Below, piece by piece: positions 39,648 to 49,065 of a DNA stretch of 64,000 nt (positions within the stretch are counted from its first letter, which is position 1; each line of letters starts with the position of its first letter). Source of the DNA: Sphingorhabdus sp. EL138 (lineage in GTDB: Bacteria; Pseudomonadota; Alphaproteobacteria; Sphingomonadales; Sphingomonadaceae); contig NZ_CAMCWY010000006.1 in the NCBI RefSeq assembly GCF_945882965.1, positions 1 through 64,000 of the forward strand. Direction: 5' to 3'. Below the pieces are notes generated by a model that did no database searches, was not told where the DNA came from, and saw only the letters and a list, made by a program, of their open reading frames with translations. Made by a program: the position numbers and the translations under genes.

Positions 39648-41123
39648 CTATTGCCCAAATTTCGCTTCACCCGCCACACGAATAGCCTCGCGCGCAGCGG
39701 CGATCAGGGCGCCTGCCTTTGCCTCACATTCGCGTTGTTCATATTCGGGGTTGCTGTCGGCAACGATGCCAGCGCCCGCCTGCACATGCATGATGCCGTC
39801 TTTCAACACCGCCGTGCGCAGGACAATACAGCTGTCCATGTCGCCATTGGGTGAGAAATAGCCGACACCGCCTGCATAGGCACCTCGGGTTTCCGGCTCC
39901 AGTTCCGCGATGATTTCGCATGCCCGGACCTTGGGTGCACCCGAAACTGTGCCTGCTGGAAAGCCAGCGAATAAGGCATCAATCGCGTCCTTATCATCGG
40001 CAAGTTCGCCCACCACGTTCGACACAATGTGCATCACATGGCTGTAAAATTCGACCATATAACTGTCGGTAACGGTCACGCTTCCGCCCTTTGTCACGCG
40101 ACCAACATCGTTGCGCCCAAGGTCGAGAAGCATGAGATGTTCTGCGCGCTCCTTGGGATCGGCCAGCAAGGAGGCCTTGTTTTCCGCATCTTCAAGGCTG
40201 CTTTTACCGCGCGGCCGTGTTCCAGCAATTGGCCGGATCGTAACTTCCCCGCCGCGCGCGCGCACCAAAATTTCCGGGCTTGACCCGATAAGTGCAAAAC
40301 CCGGCAGGTCGATAAAATACAGAAACGGGGAAGGGTTGATCCGCCGCAATGCGCGATAGAGATGGACGGGCGGTAAAACAAACGGCGCGGTGAACCGCTG
40401 CGCCAATACGACCTGAAAAATGTCGCCCGCCTCTATAAACTCTTTGGCAGAAGCTACCATTTCGGCATAGCGTCCAGAGGGCAAGACCGTCTGCAGCTTT
40501 AGCTCTTGCCCATCGCTCTGTGCCGTCGGTTCCGCTTTGGCGAGATGTCCGGCATCAAGCAGCCGTTCCGCCTCATCCAAACGTTCATGGGCCAGGGCAA
40601 CGGCTTGCGCGTCCTTTATGCCTGACCAGACAGGCGATACCAGAAACATTTCGTCCTTCAAACGGTCAAACAACAGAATGACCGTTGGCCGCACAAACAG
40701 CATGTCCGGTATTTCCAACGCCGATTGCGGTGCGCGCGGCAGCTTCTCGACAAGACCAATGGTCTCATAGCCAAAATAGCCGACAAGACAGGCAAGGGCA
40801 GGTGGCAATTCTTCAGGGACATCCATGCGACATTGCGCGGCCAAGTCGCGTAAGGCATCAAGCGACGGCAGCAAGGAGGGCACAAACGCCTCCCGATCGG
40901 TCATCCATTGGCTGTTAATCTCTGCCTTGTTCCCCGCGGCGCGGAATACAAGGTCAGGTGCGATGCCAATAAGGCTATGACGACCCCGCGTTTCGCCGCC
41001 CTCAACCGACTCCAAAATGAAATCGCCGCGTTCTGCCTCGAACAATTTTAGCGCAGCCGACACCGGTGTTTCGGTGTCAGCAATACGCTTTCGCCAGATG
41101 AGCTGCGGCTTAGTTTCCGTCAC
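39648..41123 (-). CDS. trpE: Anthranilate synthase component I
   Basis: Converts chorismate to anthranilate. The 491-aa protein carries the tryptophan-binding LES segment (FILESVEGGETRGRHSLIG), so feedback inhibition is likely retained. The chorismate site is in IAGTRPRGKSSLEDAENKA, LLDLGRNDVGRVTKGGSV and GTVSGAPKVRACEII. The GTG start lies inside the 3' end of the PpiD-like gene (14-bp overlap). No leader peptide with tandem Trp codons or attenuator was seen; expression probably comes from upstream of the foldase gene. Confidence 0.96.
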   Translation of the reverse strand: MTETKPQLIWRKRIADTETPVSAALKLFEAERGDFILESVEGGETRGRHSLIGIAPDLVFRAAGNKAEINSQWMTDREAFVPSLLPSLDALRDLAAQCRMDVPEELPPALACLVGYFGYETIGLVEKLPRAPQSALEIPDMLFVRPTVILLFDRLKDEMFLVSPVWSGIKDAQAVALAHERLDEAERLLDAGHLAKAEPTAQSDGQELKLQTVLPSGRYAEMVASAKEFIEAGDIFQVVLAQRFTAPFVLPPVHLYRALRRINPSPFLYFIDLPGFALIGSSPEILVRARGGEVTIRPIAGTRPRGKSSLEDAENKASLLADPKERAEHLMLLDLGRNDVGRVTKGGSVTVTDSYMVEFYSHVMHIVSNVVGELADDKDAIDALFAGFPAGTVSGAPKVRACEIIAELEPETRGAYAGGVGYFSPNGDMDSCIVLRTAVLKDGIMHVQAGAGIVADSNPEYEQRECEAKAGALIAAAREAIRVAGEAKFGQ

Positions 41124-43050
41124 GGTTTGTCAGGCGGGTGCGGAGTTCTTCGATTCCGCCTTCATTCTTTTCAGTACCGGCATTTTTTGCGGCAGATACG
41201 ATCATCTGCGCTGCATATTCTTGCTGCAATATGCCCGACAGTTCTTGTTTGCGCGCCATAAGCATGGGTGCATCGCCGCGCGCGTCGCCCTTTTTAATGT
41301 TATTAAGTTGCACAACAAACCAACCGCGATCCCCAACTGCCGCGAGGATTTTTGCCGTGCCCTTTTTCATTGCGAACATCATCGACAATGGTGGGGGCAC
41401 AGGTTGACCTTCGAGTGATATGTCCGCGCGGGTGCCGCTGAGCCTCTCAACTTGTGCACCCTTAATAGCTGCGGCGACAAGCGCCGTTTGAAGCGGTTGC
41501 CCAGCGTCTAAGGCCTTGCGCAAAGCATCCGCAGCAGCGCGTGCGCCCTTTGCGCCTTCCGACAACGCCCATTGTTGCTGCACGATGCTGCGTACGTCAT
41601 TCAATGGCGGCGGCGCAGCTTCTTCAAAATCGGCAACGCTAACCATGGCGAATTTCTGGCCGGGGACCAACTCAATCAATTGCGCCGCGCCATTGGTTTC
41701 CATCTGGAATGCCGCAGGCAACATGGCCTGCATTTCCGGGATTGGCTTATAGGATGGATTGCTGATGTCCTGCCCGGTCGCAAGTAACTTTGGCGAGGTA
41801 TTGATGGTTAAACCGTTTTGCTTTGCGACATCGGAAATCGTTGCGCCGTCCGCAAACGCGTCTTCGATCTCTGCTGTCATCTCGGTCAGCATTTCTTCGC
41901 TGCGCGTTTTCAGCAGCTCCTTCTCAATGTCGGCGCGCGCGGCGGCCAGAGACTTTGCCGCAATATTATTGATTGCATCGACGCGGATAACAGTCCAGCC
42001 CAACTTACCACGCGCAGGGGTCGCAACGCTGCCAGATGCCGCGGCGAATGCCGCGTTGGCCACTGCGGCCGTTGTGGAGCGCGTCAGGCTGTCTTTAGTG
42101 GCATTTGCCGTTGTCGTTACCGATAGTCCCAGTTCATTGGCAACTGCCGATAGCGATTTACCGATAGAAACTTGCGCCAGTACGGATTTTGCAGCCGCCT
42201 CCGTTGGGACGATGACTTGGCTGATATTCCGCGTTTGTGATGCCGCAAACTGCGCAGCATTTGCTTTATAAAAAGCGGCAATGTCTGCTTCGCTCGGCTT
42301 GGCGCGTTGCGCAATGATGTCGGGTCCAAATATCGCGTAGCTAATAGCCCGTTTTTCAGGGATGGTGAACTTTACGGCGTTGGCACTGTAGAACTTGGCC
42401 AACACAGCCTCGCTTGGCGCGCGTGTTGGCAAAAATGCAGTGGCCGGGATGGACGCAATCTGTCCGGCACGTTGTTCCAGTATCAACGACGCATAGGGTA
42501 AAGTCATGCCGTCCGGCGCGGCGGGGCCGTTGGCGGCTACGGGTAGTATCTGCTGTGCGAACAGATTTTGAGTCAAATCGTCGCGGATTGCCTTTTCACT
42601 GATGCCAATTTGCTTTGCAAAGGCGCGAAACGCGTCGGCGCTGAATTTTCCGTCTAATCCCATGGCACCCGGAATCTTGCGTATTTCGGAATCTACCAGA
42701 CGTTTGCTAACCGCCACGCCGTATTTTTCACCAAAAACCGTGATTGCGTAGCGATTAATCAGCTGTGCAAGCGTGGAATCGAGACCGCCGCCATCGACAA
42801 ATTGGGCCATATCAAGCGTTGGATTGTTCTGGCGCTCCGTCCTCAACTGGTTTTCAAGGGAGTCATTCAGCTCACTTAAGGTGATGTTCTTGTCGCCTAC
42901 GCGGGCTACGTTACCGCCGCTTAGTGCACCAAAATTGCTTGAACCGCTCATATCGCCAAGCGCAAAGGCAATGGCGATTAATCCAATGAATATAAGCGCG
43001 AAAATCGCGCCGAATTTTGAATTAATGAGCGAACGGATGGAGCTAATCAT
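41110..43050 (-). CDS. PpiD-like periplasmic foldase (SurA N / PPIC domains)
   Basis: A 646-aa membrane-anchored peptidyl-prolyl isomerase-type chaperone. An uncleaved N-terminal TM helix (FGAIFALIFIGLIAIAFALGD, about residues 13-33) is followed by a SurA-N chaperone region (YGVAVSKRLVDSEIRKIPG...), a parvulin-like central domain (TRNISQVIVPTEAAAKSVLAQV) and a second PPIC-like region. The parvulin core is divergent, so isomerase activity is uncertain and chaperone function more likely. It heads the minus-strand trp-mo-lexA run and is divergent from tpiA. Confidence 0.9.
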   Translation of the reverse strand: MISSIRSLINSKFGAIFALIFIGLIAIAFALGDMSGSSNFGALSGGNVARVGDKNITLSELNDSLENQLRTERQNNPTLDMAQFVDGGGLDSTLAQLINRYAITVFGEKYGVAVSKRLVDSEIRKIPGAMGLDGKFSADAFRAFAKQIGISEKAIRDDLTQNLFAQQILPVAANGPAAPDGMTLPYASLILEQRAGQIASIPATAFLPTRAPSEAVLAKFYSANAVKFTIPEKRAISYAIFGPDIIAQRAKPSEADIAAFYKANAAQFAASQTRNISQVIVPTEAAAKSVLAQVSIGKSLSAVANELGLSVTTTANATKDSLTRSTTAAVANAAFAAASGSVATPARGKLGWTVIRVDAINNIAAKSLAAARADIEKELLKTRSEEMLTEMTAEIEDAFADGATISDVAKQNGLTINTSPKLLATGQDISNPSYKPIPEMQAMLPAAFQMETNGAAQLIELVPGQKFAMVSVADFEEAAPPPLNDVRSIVQQQWALSEGAKGARAAADALRKALDAGQPLQTALVAAAIKGAQVERLSGTRADISLEGQPVPPPLSMMFAMKKGTAKILAAVGDRGWFVVQLNNIKKGDARGDAPMLMARKQELSGILQQEYAAQMIVSAAKNAGTEKNEGGIEELRTRLTNRDGN

Positions 43051-43205
43051 GAACTGCTATTTCCTGCATATACGGCGCTAAATGCCCTTTGCGTGACGCT
43101 TTAGGCGGCAAGCCGCTGGCAATCAAGGGATAGACTTGCCCAAATGGCGGAAAGCATGGATAGCACAAAAAAAGATTCGGGGCCCATGAAGCTTTGAGGT
43201 GTCAG

Positions 43206-43952
43206 ATGCGTAAGTATATCGTCGGGAATTGGAAAATGAACGGCACGTCCAATGATCTCGGCGAAATAGTAGCAATTGGTGCCTTGGCGCAGCTTCATAA
43301 TAATGTGGATTCGGCTTTATGTATTCCGGCCACGCTTATCGAACGTGCCGTCACCGCCGTTGGCGCGTTTCCAATTGGCGGCCAGGATTGCCACATGCAA
43401 GCTTCAGGGGCGCATACCGGCTGCGTTTCTGGCGAGATGTTATCGGATGCAGGCTCTGTGCTGACCATCATTGGCCATAGCGAACGTCGCGCCGCGCAGC
43501 AGGAACAGGACAGTGATATCCGCGCCAAGGCCGAGGCTGCCAACGCTGCTGGCTTGAAAGCCATATTGTGCGTCGGCGAAACGCTTGAGGAACGCGAAGC
43601 TGGCAAGGCGTTAGAAATCGTCCTAGCCCAAGTTACGCAGTCGTTACCTGACGCCGCAGCAGGCGGATGGCTTTGCGTTGCGTATGAACCTGTATGGGCC
43701 ATTGGAACGGGCCGGGTGGCCGAACCAGCCGATGTTACAGAGATGCATGCCGCCATTCGCCGTGCTTTGGTGGAGCGCTTTGGCGCGGAAGGTCAGAAGA
43801 TCCGTATTCTATATGGTGGTTCCATGAACGGCGACAATGCTGCGGTACTTTTGGCATTGCCAAATGTCGACGGTGGATTGATTGGCGGGGCAAGCCTGAC
43901 CGCAGCCCAATTCCAACCGATATTGGCCGCAGCCCAAGCCATCGGCAAATAG
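43206..43952 (+). CDS. tpiA: Triosephosphate isomerase
   Basis: Interconverts dihydroxyacetone phosphate and glyceraldehyde 3-phosphate. The 248-aa protein has VGNWKMNGT with the catalytic Lys, IIGHSERR with the His, and the Glu-containing loop AYEPVWAIGTGRVA; YGGSMNGDNA binds phosphate. ATG 43206 (MRKYIVGNW) is preferred to 43194 because GAGGTG is spaced for it. Divergent from the foldase gene, with a 155-bp gap that should hold both promoters, although none is obvious. Confidence 0.97.
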   Translation: MRKYIVGNWKMNGTSNDLGEIVAIGALAQLHNNVDSALCIPATLIERAVTAVGAFPIGGQDCHMQASGAHTGCVSGEMLSDAGSVLTIIGHSERRAAQQEQDSDIRAKAEAANAAGLKAILCVGETLEEREAGKALEIVLAQVTQSLPDAAAGGWLCVAYEPVWAIGTGRVAEPADVTEMHAAIRRALVERFGAEGQKIRILYGGSMNGDNAAVLLALPNVDGGLIGGASLTAAQFQPILAAAQAIGK

Positions 43953-44031
43953 CATTGAAGAATAGGGATGCGCTCGCTATGTGGGCGCAGTAATCATTAG
44001 CACACTGCTTTTTATATTCGGAATTTCTCTT

Positions 44032-44397
44032 ATGGGTGTTTTTCATTTTCTCATCGTCGTTCAGGGCATTATTGCGGCATCGCTCGTTGGCATTATCTTG
44101 ATGCAGCGTTCCGAAGGCGGCGGCTTGGGCATGGGGGGAAGCCCATCGGGCCTGATGTCAGCCCGTGGCGCAGCAGATTTTTTGACGCGCACAACCACGA
44201 TATTGGCGACCTTGTTCGTCCTGCTGTCGATATCCTTGGCCTTTGTCGCTGCGAAAGAGGGCAAAAGCGGAGAAATCGACAGTAGCTTGCAACGGACCGA
44301 AGTGCCGGCAGCGCCAACCGCGCCAGTCACGAATGCGCCGGTTTCTGCGACGCCTGCCGTCCCTGCGCCTGCTACCGAAGTTCCGCTCGACAAATAA
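44032..44397 (+). CDS. secG: Preprotein translocase subunit SecG
   Basis: Small two-TM subunit of the SecYEG channel. The 121-aa protein has helix 1 (FLIVVQGIIAASLVGIILM), the conserved loop QRSEGGGLGMGGSPSGLMSARGAADFLTR, and helix 2 (ILATLFVLLSISLAFVAA). The last 35 residues are an Ala/Pro/Thr-rich tail (VPAAPTAPVTNAPVSATPAV). ATG 44032 is chosen as the family start. tpiA-secG-pyrG is a familiar order. Confidence 0.94.
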   Translation: MGVFHFLIVVQGIIAASLVGIILMQRSEGGGLGMGGSPSGLMSARGAADFLTRTTTILATLFVLLSISLAFVAAKEGKSGEIDSSLQRTEVPAAPTAPVTNAPVSATPAVPAPATEVPLDK

Positions 44398-44496
44398 TCG
44401 TTTCGGTCGAAAAAACCGTTTTACACAGGTTAATTTTCATCTGCCGGATTCGCGCGCTTGTGTTTTGGTGCAAAGGTAGCTTAAACCTTTCCTCCC

Positions 44497-46131
44497 ATGA
44501 CACGGTTCATTTTTATCACCGGTGGCGTGGTCTCCTCGCTTGGCAAAGGTCTTATGGCGGCATCGCTTGCTGCCCTATTGCAGGCGCGCGGGTATCGCGT
44601 CCGCATCCGGAAGTTCGACCCTTATCTGAATGTCGATCCAGGCACGATGTCGCCATATCAACATGGCGAAGTCTATGTGACGGATGACGGGGCGGAGACC
44701 GATCTCGACCTTGGTCATTATGAACGCTTCACCGGCGTTTCGGCGCGTCAGTCGGACAACATCACTTCGGGCCGGATTTATCAGACGATTATCCAAAAAG
44801 AACGCCGCGGTGATTATCTTGGCGCAACTGTGCAGGTCATCCCGCACGTTACCGACGCCATTAAAGAATTCGCGAAGGCCGAGACACAGGATATGGATTT
44901 CGTGTTGTGCGAAATCGGCGGCACCGTTGGCGATATCGAATCGCTTCCGTTTATTGAGGCTATTCGCCAGTTGCGCAATGAGCTGGGCCGCGAACGCACC
45001 TTGTCCGTGCATGTGACATTAGTGCCGTATATTGCCGCAGCAGGTGAGCTTAAAACAAAGCCGACACAGCATAGCGTGCGGGAATTGACATCCTTAGGTA
45101 TTCAGCCCGATGTGTTGCTGTGCCGCTGCGAACATCCGCTGCCAGAGGCAGAGCGTGCCAAGATTGCGGCATTTTGTAACGTGCGCAAAGAGGCGGTTAT
45201 TCCTGCACTTGACGCCAAAAGCATTTATGCTGTGCCCCTGCAATATCATATCGAAGGACTTGATAATGAAGTGCTTCGGGCATTTGGCCTTGAATCGGAA
45301 GGCGAGCCTGATCTAAGCCGTTGGGACGATATCATCGACCGGCAATCCAACCCCGAAGGCGAAGTGACCATCGGCGTTGTCGGCAAATATGTTGGCCTTG
45401 CTGACGCGTATAAGTCTCTCAACGAAGCTTTAACGCATGGCGGCCTCTCCAACCGGGTGAAGGTCAACATCAAATGGATTGACGCCGAATTGTTCGAGCA
45501 ATCCGAAGATGAAATTGCTACGGCGCTTGAGCCCATGAACGCCATTTTGGTCCCGGGCGGATTTGGGGAGCGCGGCTCCGAAGGGAAAATTGCGGCAGTT
45601 AAATTCGCGCGTGAACGTCAGGTGCCATTTTTCGGTATCTGCCTCGGGATGCAAATGGCGTGTATCGAGGGCGCACGGAACACCGCAGGGCTGTCGGGCG
45701 CATCCAGCACGGAATTTGGTCCCACAAAAGAACCCATCGTTGGCATCATCACCGAATGGATGAGCCAAGAGGGTATTCAAAAGCGCGAAACGGGTGGCGA
45801 TATGGGCGGCACGATGCGGCTTGGCGCTTATGATGCCGTGCTGGATGGCAATAGCCATGTTGCGTCGATTTACGGCACGCAGGAAATATCCGAACGGCAT
45901 CGGCACCGTTACGAAGTGAACGTCCATTATAAGGACGCTCTGGAGCAGGGCGGTTTGGTGTTTAGCGGCATGTCACCCGATGGCGAACTGCCTGAGATTG
46001 TCGAGCGTCCCGACCATCCATGGTTTATCGGCGTGCAGTTCCACCCGGAATTGAAATCACGCCCATTTGCGCCGCATCCCTTGTTCGCCAGCTTTGTGAA
46101 GGCTGCATTGAAACAGAGCCGCTTAGTATAA
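44497..46131 (+). CDS. pyrG: CTP synthase
   Basis: Aminates UTP to CTP with ATP and glutamine. The 544-aa protein starts with the P-loop-like synthetase signature [18 protein letters not shown], has [20 protein letters not shown] and [15 protein letters not shown], then the C-terminal class I amidotransferase with [10 protein letters not shown], the nucleophile in [14 protein letters not shown], and FHPELKSRP. Full length. A 10-bp-stem terminator follows 15 bp after the stop. Confidence 0.98.
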   Translation: MTRFIFITGGVVSSLGKGLMAASLAALLQARGYRVRIRKFDPYLNVDPGTMSPYQHGEVYVTDDGAETDLDLGHYERFTGVSARQSDNITSGRIYQTIIQKERRGDYLGATVQVIPHVTDAIKEFAKAETQDMDFVLCEIGGTVGDIESLPFIEAIRQLRNELGRERTLSVHVTLVPYIAAAGELKTKPTQHSVRELTSLGIQPDVLLCRCEHPLPEAERAKIAAFCNVRKEAVIPALDAKSIYAVPLQYHIEGLDNEVLRAFGLESEGEPDLSRWDDIIDRQSNPEGEVTIGVVGKYVGLADAYKSLNEALTHGGLSNRVKVNIKWIDAELFEQSEDEIATALEPMNAILVPGGFGERGSEGKIAAVKFARERQVPFFGICLGMQMACIEGARNTAGLSGASSTEFGPTKEPIVGIITEWMSQEGIQKRETGGDMGGTMRLGAYDAVLDGNSHVASIYGTQEISERHRHRYEVNVHYKDALEQGGLVFSGMSPDGELPEIVERPDHPWFIGVQFHPELKSRPFAPHPLFASFVKAALKQSRLV

Positions 46132-46146
46132 TTGGTAAAAGGCGAA

Positions 46147-46180
46147 TTTGGGGCGGTCCGTTTCTACGTCCCGCCCCAAA
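46147..46180. terminator. Bidirectional terminator between pyrG and hsp20
   Basis: A perfect 10-bp stem (TTTGGGGCGG / CCGCCCCAAA) with a 14-nt loop lies between two convergent genes. T-rich ends on both strands are short, but the stem is strong and GC-rich, and its position fits termination of both transcripts. Confidence 0.75.
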
Positions 46181-46183
46181 CGC

Positions 46184-46669
46184 TTAAGCGGCGCGCGGCC
46201 CCTTTTTCTTGGGCGCGTCATCATGTTCAATGACCGTTGGCGTTGTTTTTGCGCCAATCGCAATTTTGCGGGGTTTCAACGCTTCGGGCACTTCACGTAA
46301 TAGGGTGATAATCAAAAGACCGTCGGCCATGTCGGCATCGATCACATGAATGTGATCGGCCAATTGAAACCGGCGTTCAAAGTTCCGGGTTGCAATGCCC
46401 ATATGCAGAAAATCCCGATTATCGTTGCTTTCGCTCTGCTTGCTGCCAGTCACAATCAACAAATTCTGCTGCGCAATTATGTCGATCTCATCGATCTTAA
46501 ATCCGGCAACGGCGACGGTGATTTTATAGTCATTCTCACCCGTGCGTTCAATATTGAACGGTGGGTAATTCTCATTTTGCGCGGCACGGCCCGTGGTTTC
46601 GAGCAGCTCGAAAAGGCGGTCAAAGCCAACGGTGCTGCGGCGATAGGGTGTAAAATCAAAACGCGTCAT
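46184..46669 (-). CDS. Small heat shock protein, Hsp20/IbpA type
   Basis: ATP-independent holdase that binds unfolding proteins. The 161-aa protein has a short N-terminal region (TRFDFTPYRRSTVGFDRLFELL, IbpA-like), an alpha-crystallin domain (YPPFNIERTGENDYKITVAVAGF to IDADMADGLLIITLLREVPE), and a short basic tail. ATG 46669 is chosen because AGGAG lies 8 bp upstream and that site belongs to a ROSE-like hairpin. The promoter looks RpoH-dependent. Confidence 0.94.
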   Translation of the reverse strand: MTRFDFTPYRRSTVGFDRLFELLETTGRAAQNENYPPFNIERTGENDYKITVAVAGFKIDEIDIIAQQNLLIVTGSKQSESNDNRDFLHMGIATRNFERRFQLADHIHVIDADMADGLLIITLLREVPEALKPRKIAIGAKTTPTVIEHDDAPKKKGPRAA

Positions 46670-46757
46670 TACAAATTCTCCTTCAAGCAATTTGGTTCTT
46701 CGCTAACCCCGCTATTGCAGCGGCCAGCATTCTCGTTTTGGAGCCCTGCGGCCTCCG
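46670..46757 (-). promoter_or_regulatory. ROSE-like RNA thermometer in the hsp20 leader
   Basis: The predicted 88-nt 5' leader ends in a hairpin (46673-46693) where the anti-SD UUGCU pairs with AGGA, leaving the middle G bulged or in a G-G pair, with AAA/UUU outside. This is the hallmark 3' hairpin of ROSE elements, which mask the ribosome site at low temperature and melt on heat shock. A GC-rich upstream hairpin (CCGCTGC...GCGGGG region, around 46705-46725) could be the stabilising first stem. Confidence 0.72.
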
Positions 46758-46764
46758 CTGTGGA

Positions 46765-46792
46765 AGATGGGTTGTGTCCAAAAAATTGCAAG
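46765..46792 (-). promoter_or_regulatory. RpoH (sigma-32) type promoter of hsp20
   Basis: On the minus strand, CTTGCAA (46792-46786) and CCCATCT (46771-46765) are 14 bp apart, a near-exact match to the heat-shock sigma consensus (CTTGAA, 13-14 bp, CCCATnT). The expected start near 46757 gives an 88-nt leader. Confidence 0.8.
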
Positions 46793-46836
46793 GCCAAAAA
46801 ATCATGGCAAAACATCGTCCGCAACATTGACCACAG

Positions 46837-46871
46837 CAAAAAAAGGCCGCCCGGATTTTCCGAACGGCCTT
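46837..46871 (-). terminator. Strong intrinsic terminator of an orphan minus-strand transcript
   Basis: Read on the minus strand: AAGGCCGTTCGG, loop AAAAT, CCGGGCGGCCTT, then an unbroken T tract. This is a 12-bp stem with two G-U pairs. No recognised gene ends here; it terminates something started between 46872 and 47117. Confidence 0.85.
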
Positions 46872-47085
46872 GCTCTGCGGCTTTGCTAGCGCTTAGCTTC
46901 AGTCCTCTACCGGTCCCCACCGGCGGGTCTGATTTTTCTCCCTGAACCATCGGCCATATTGGACTTTCGACGAATTCTATGACTTCATCTGCCTTTGCTA
47001 TGTGCTTTGCAAATGGAACCACACTCTGCCTAACGCTTTTCTTCAATGCTGTTGCGCTGCTGCAACAATACTTGCCAGTCGTCAT
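46872..47085 (-). ncRNA. Candidate small RNA or leader upstream of the hsp20 promoter
   Basis: The 245-bp gap upstream of the terminator holds no recognised gene. It contains a hairpin CCGGT-GGGG-ACCGG (about 46909-46922) and an upstream inverted TTGTTGCAGCAGCGCAACA. A 138-codon open frame crosses it but also runs through the terminator, so it is probably not a protein. A 16-codon ORF (MADGSGRKIRPAGGDR) ends just after the hairpin and could be a small peptide. Boundaries are unknown; the 3' end should be near 46837. Confidence 0.4.
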
Positions 47086-47135
47086 GACGGAACCTAAGAA
47101 CAGTCTATGCCGAAATTATGGATGAATGGCCGCAC

Positions 47136-48386
47136 ATGATATTGTCGCGATATGAACGCATGGTCGCACGCCGCTATCTGCTTCCGGGTAAGGGCGAGGG
47201 CTTTATCTTTTTAGTCGCCAGCATCAGCCTGGTTGCGGTTGCCTTGGGTGTTGCGGCGTTGATTATTGTCATGAGCGTCATGAACGGTTTTCGGGCCGAA
47301 TTATTTGATAAGATCGTTGGCCTCAATGGCCATGCCGTCATTCAGGGCTATGGCGGTCGCTTGCAAGATTGGCATCAAATCCTTAACGACGTGAAGCAGA
47401 CCGACGGCGTTACCGAAGCAACGCCGTTGATAGAGCAACCTTTGCTGACGACCTTCAATGGCCGGGTTGAGGCGATTTTGGCGCGCGGCATGTCCGTGAA
47501 TGATATCCTGAAAAACGACACGTTGAACGGAAAGACTGTCGCTGGCGATTTACGCCGGCTAAACGTCAATGAAGACAAGGTTGCGATTGGTTCGCGGCTT
47601 GCCCAAAATCTTGGGGTTCAGGTCGGGCAGAATGTCACGATTATCAATCCAGCCGGTCGCACCACGCCATTTGGCACCGTACCGCGTGAGATATCCTATG
47701 AGGTAGCCGCGATCTTTGAGGTCGGCGTGTATGATTATGATAAGGCGTTTGTTATCATGCCCATCGAGCGCGCCCAAATACTGATGTTGATGGGTGATGA
47801 AATCGGCATGATCGAGATTAAGACCGAAAACCCGGACAAAGTGAACGAGATACTCATGCCCTTATTGCCTAAGCTTGAGAATAAGGGGCAGATTGTCGAT
47901 TGGAAAAGCATGAATGCGTCCTTGTTTGAGGCTTTGGCGGTCGAGCGTGTCGCGATGTTTGTCGTGCTGTCGATCATCGTGTTGGTTGCGGTGTTCAACA
48001 TCTTGTCGTCACTCATCATGCTGGTGCGCGCCAAAACCCGCGACATTGCCATATTGCGCACCATGGGCGCGTCGCGAAAATCGCTGCTGAAGATTTTCAT
48101 GACGGTCGGCTTGCTGATTGGTGCATCCGGAATTGTATTGGGCATGATATTGGGCGCGATATTCCTTTATTTCCGGCAATCGGTCGTGAACTTCATTCAA
48201 TTTGTCACTGGACAAAATTTGTGGGACCCATCGATCCGGTTCCTGACCGAGCTGCCGTCGCGCACTGACCCGTTTGAAGTGCTGGCGATTTGCGGGCTGG
48301 CGTTGCTGTTCAGCTTCCTTGCAACCTTGTACCCGGCGCTAAAGGCGGCAAGTACGGACCCAGTTCAGGTGCTGCGTTATGAATAA
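47136..48386 (+). CDS. lolC: Lipoprotein-releasing ABC transporter permease (LolC/E)
   Basis: Inner-membrane permease that extracts lipoproteins for transfer to LolA. The 416-aa protein has one N-terminal TM helix ([23 protein letters not shown]), a large periplasmic MacB-like domain, and three C-terminal TM helices ([23 protein letters not shown], ...[43 protein letters not shown]). ATG 47136 ([16 protein letters not shown]) matches family starts; ATG 47118 is possible. A single permease gene with lolD suggests a homodimeric (LolF-like) arrangement. Confidence 0.93.
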   Translation: MILSRYERMVARRYLLPGKGEGFIFLVASISLVAVALGVAALIIVMSVMNGFRAELFDKIVGLNGHAVIQGYGGRLQDWHQILNDVKQTDGVTEATPLIEQPLLTTFNGRVEAILARGMSVNDILKNDTLNGKTVAGDLRRLNVNEDKVAIGSRLAQNLGVQVGQNVTIINPAGRTTPFGTVPREISYEVAAIFEVGVYDYDKAFVIMPIERAQILMLMGDEIGMIEIKTENPDKVNEILMPLLPKLENKGQIVDWKSMNASLFEALAVERVAMFVVLSIIVLVAVFNILSSLIMLVRAKTRDIAILRTMGASRKSLLKIFMTVGLLIGASGIVLGMILGAIFLYFRQSVVNFIQFVTGQNLWDPSIRFLTELPSRTDPFEVLAICGLALLFSFLATLYPALKAASTDPVQVLRYE

Positions 48387-49062
48387 TATCTTAGAACTCA
48401 TCGATGTTCGCCGCAAATTTGTGCAAGGCGATGTCACCATCGAAGTCTTGCGCGGTGTCGATCTTGTTGTTGGGAAAGGCGAGCTGGTGGCGTTGCTTGG
48501 CCCATCGGGATCCGGCAAATCGACCATGCTTCAGGCTGTGGGCTTATTGGAAGGCGGATTTTCTGGATCCATCAAATTGGATGGTGAAGAAGTGAGCGCG
48601 GCGAGTGTTGACCGCCAGACAGAGATACGCCGACAAAAACTGGGCTTTGTATATCAGTTTCACCATTTGCTCCCGGATTTTGACGCATTGGAAAACGTGA
48701 TTTTGCCGCAGTTGATTGCGGATGCCGCGCCCGATGTTGCGCATGATCGCGCGACCTATTTGTTGACGCAGTTGGGGCTGGCCGAACGCCTTTACCATCG
48801 GCCGTCAAAGCTGTCGGGTGGCGAGCAACAACGTGTTGCGGTGGCGCGGGCATTGGCGAACCGGCCAAAGCTGGTGTTGGCCGATGAACCAACCGGTAAT
48901 TTGGACGAGCATACGGCCAATATCGTGCTTGGTGAATTTATGGCGCTGGTCCGCGAAGAAGGATCATCAGCCATCGTTGCCACACATAACGAACGGTTGG
49001 CAGCCAAGATGGACAGGGTCGTGCGTCTGCATGATGGTAAATTGAACGCAGAAAGGGGATAG
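48379..49062 (+). CDS. lolD: Lipoprotein-releasing ABC transporter ATPase LolD
   Basis: Cytoplasmic ATPase powering LolC. The 227-aa protein has Walker [10 protein letters not shown], the Q-loop in [12 protein letters not shown], signature [19 protein letters not shown], Walker [13 protein letters not shown] and the switch His in VATHNERLA. It overlaps lolC by 8 bp. Confidence 0.97.
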   Translation: MNNILELIDVRRKFVQGDVTIEVLRGVDLVVGKGELVALLGPSGSGKSTMLQAVGLLEGGFSGSIKLDGEEVSAASVDRQTEIRRQKLGFVYQFHHLLPDFDALENVILPQLIADAAPDVAHDRATYLLTQLGLAERLYHRPSKLSGGEQQRVAVARALANRPKLVLADEPTGNLDEHTANIVLGEFMALVREEGSSAIVATHNERLAAKMDRVVRLHDGKLNAERG

Positions 49063-49065
49063 TTG

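Noticed and set aside
43051-43205. Clear divergent promoters between the foldase gene and tpiA
   Set aside because: Promoters must exist here, but no -35/-10 pair with good spacing could be picked with confidence.
46669-47085. 138-codon minus-strand open frame upstream of hsp20
   Set aside because: It runs straight through a strong intrinsic terminator, the hsp20 promoter and the ROSE leader, and shows no family resemblance.
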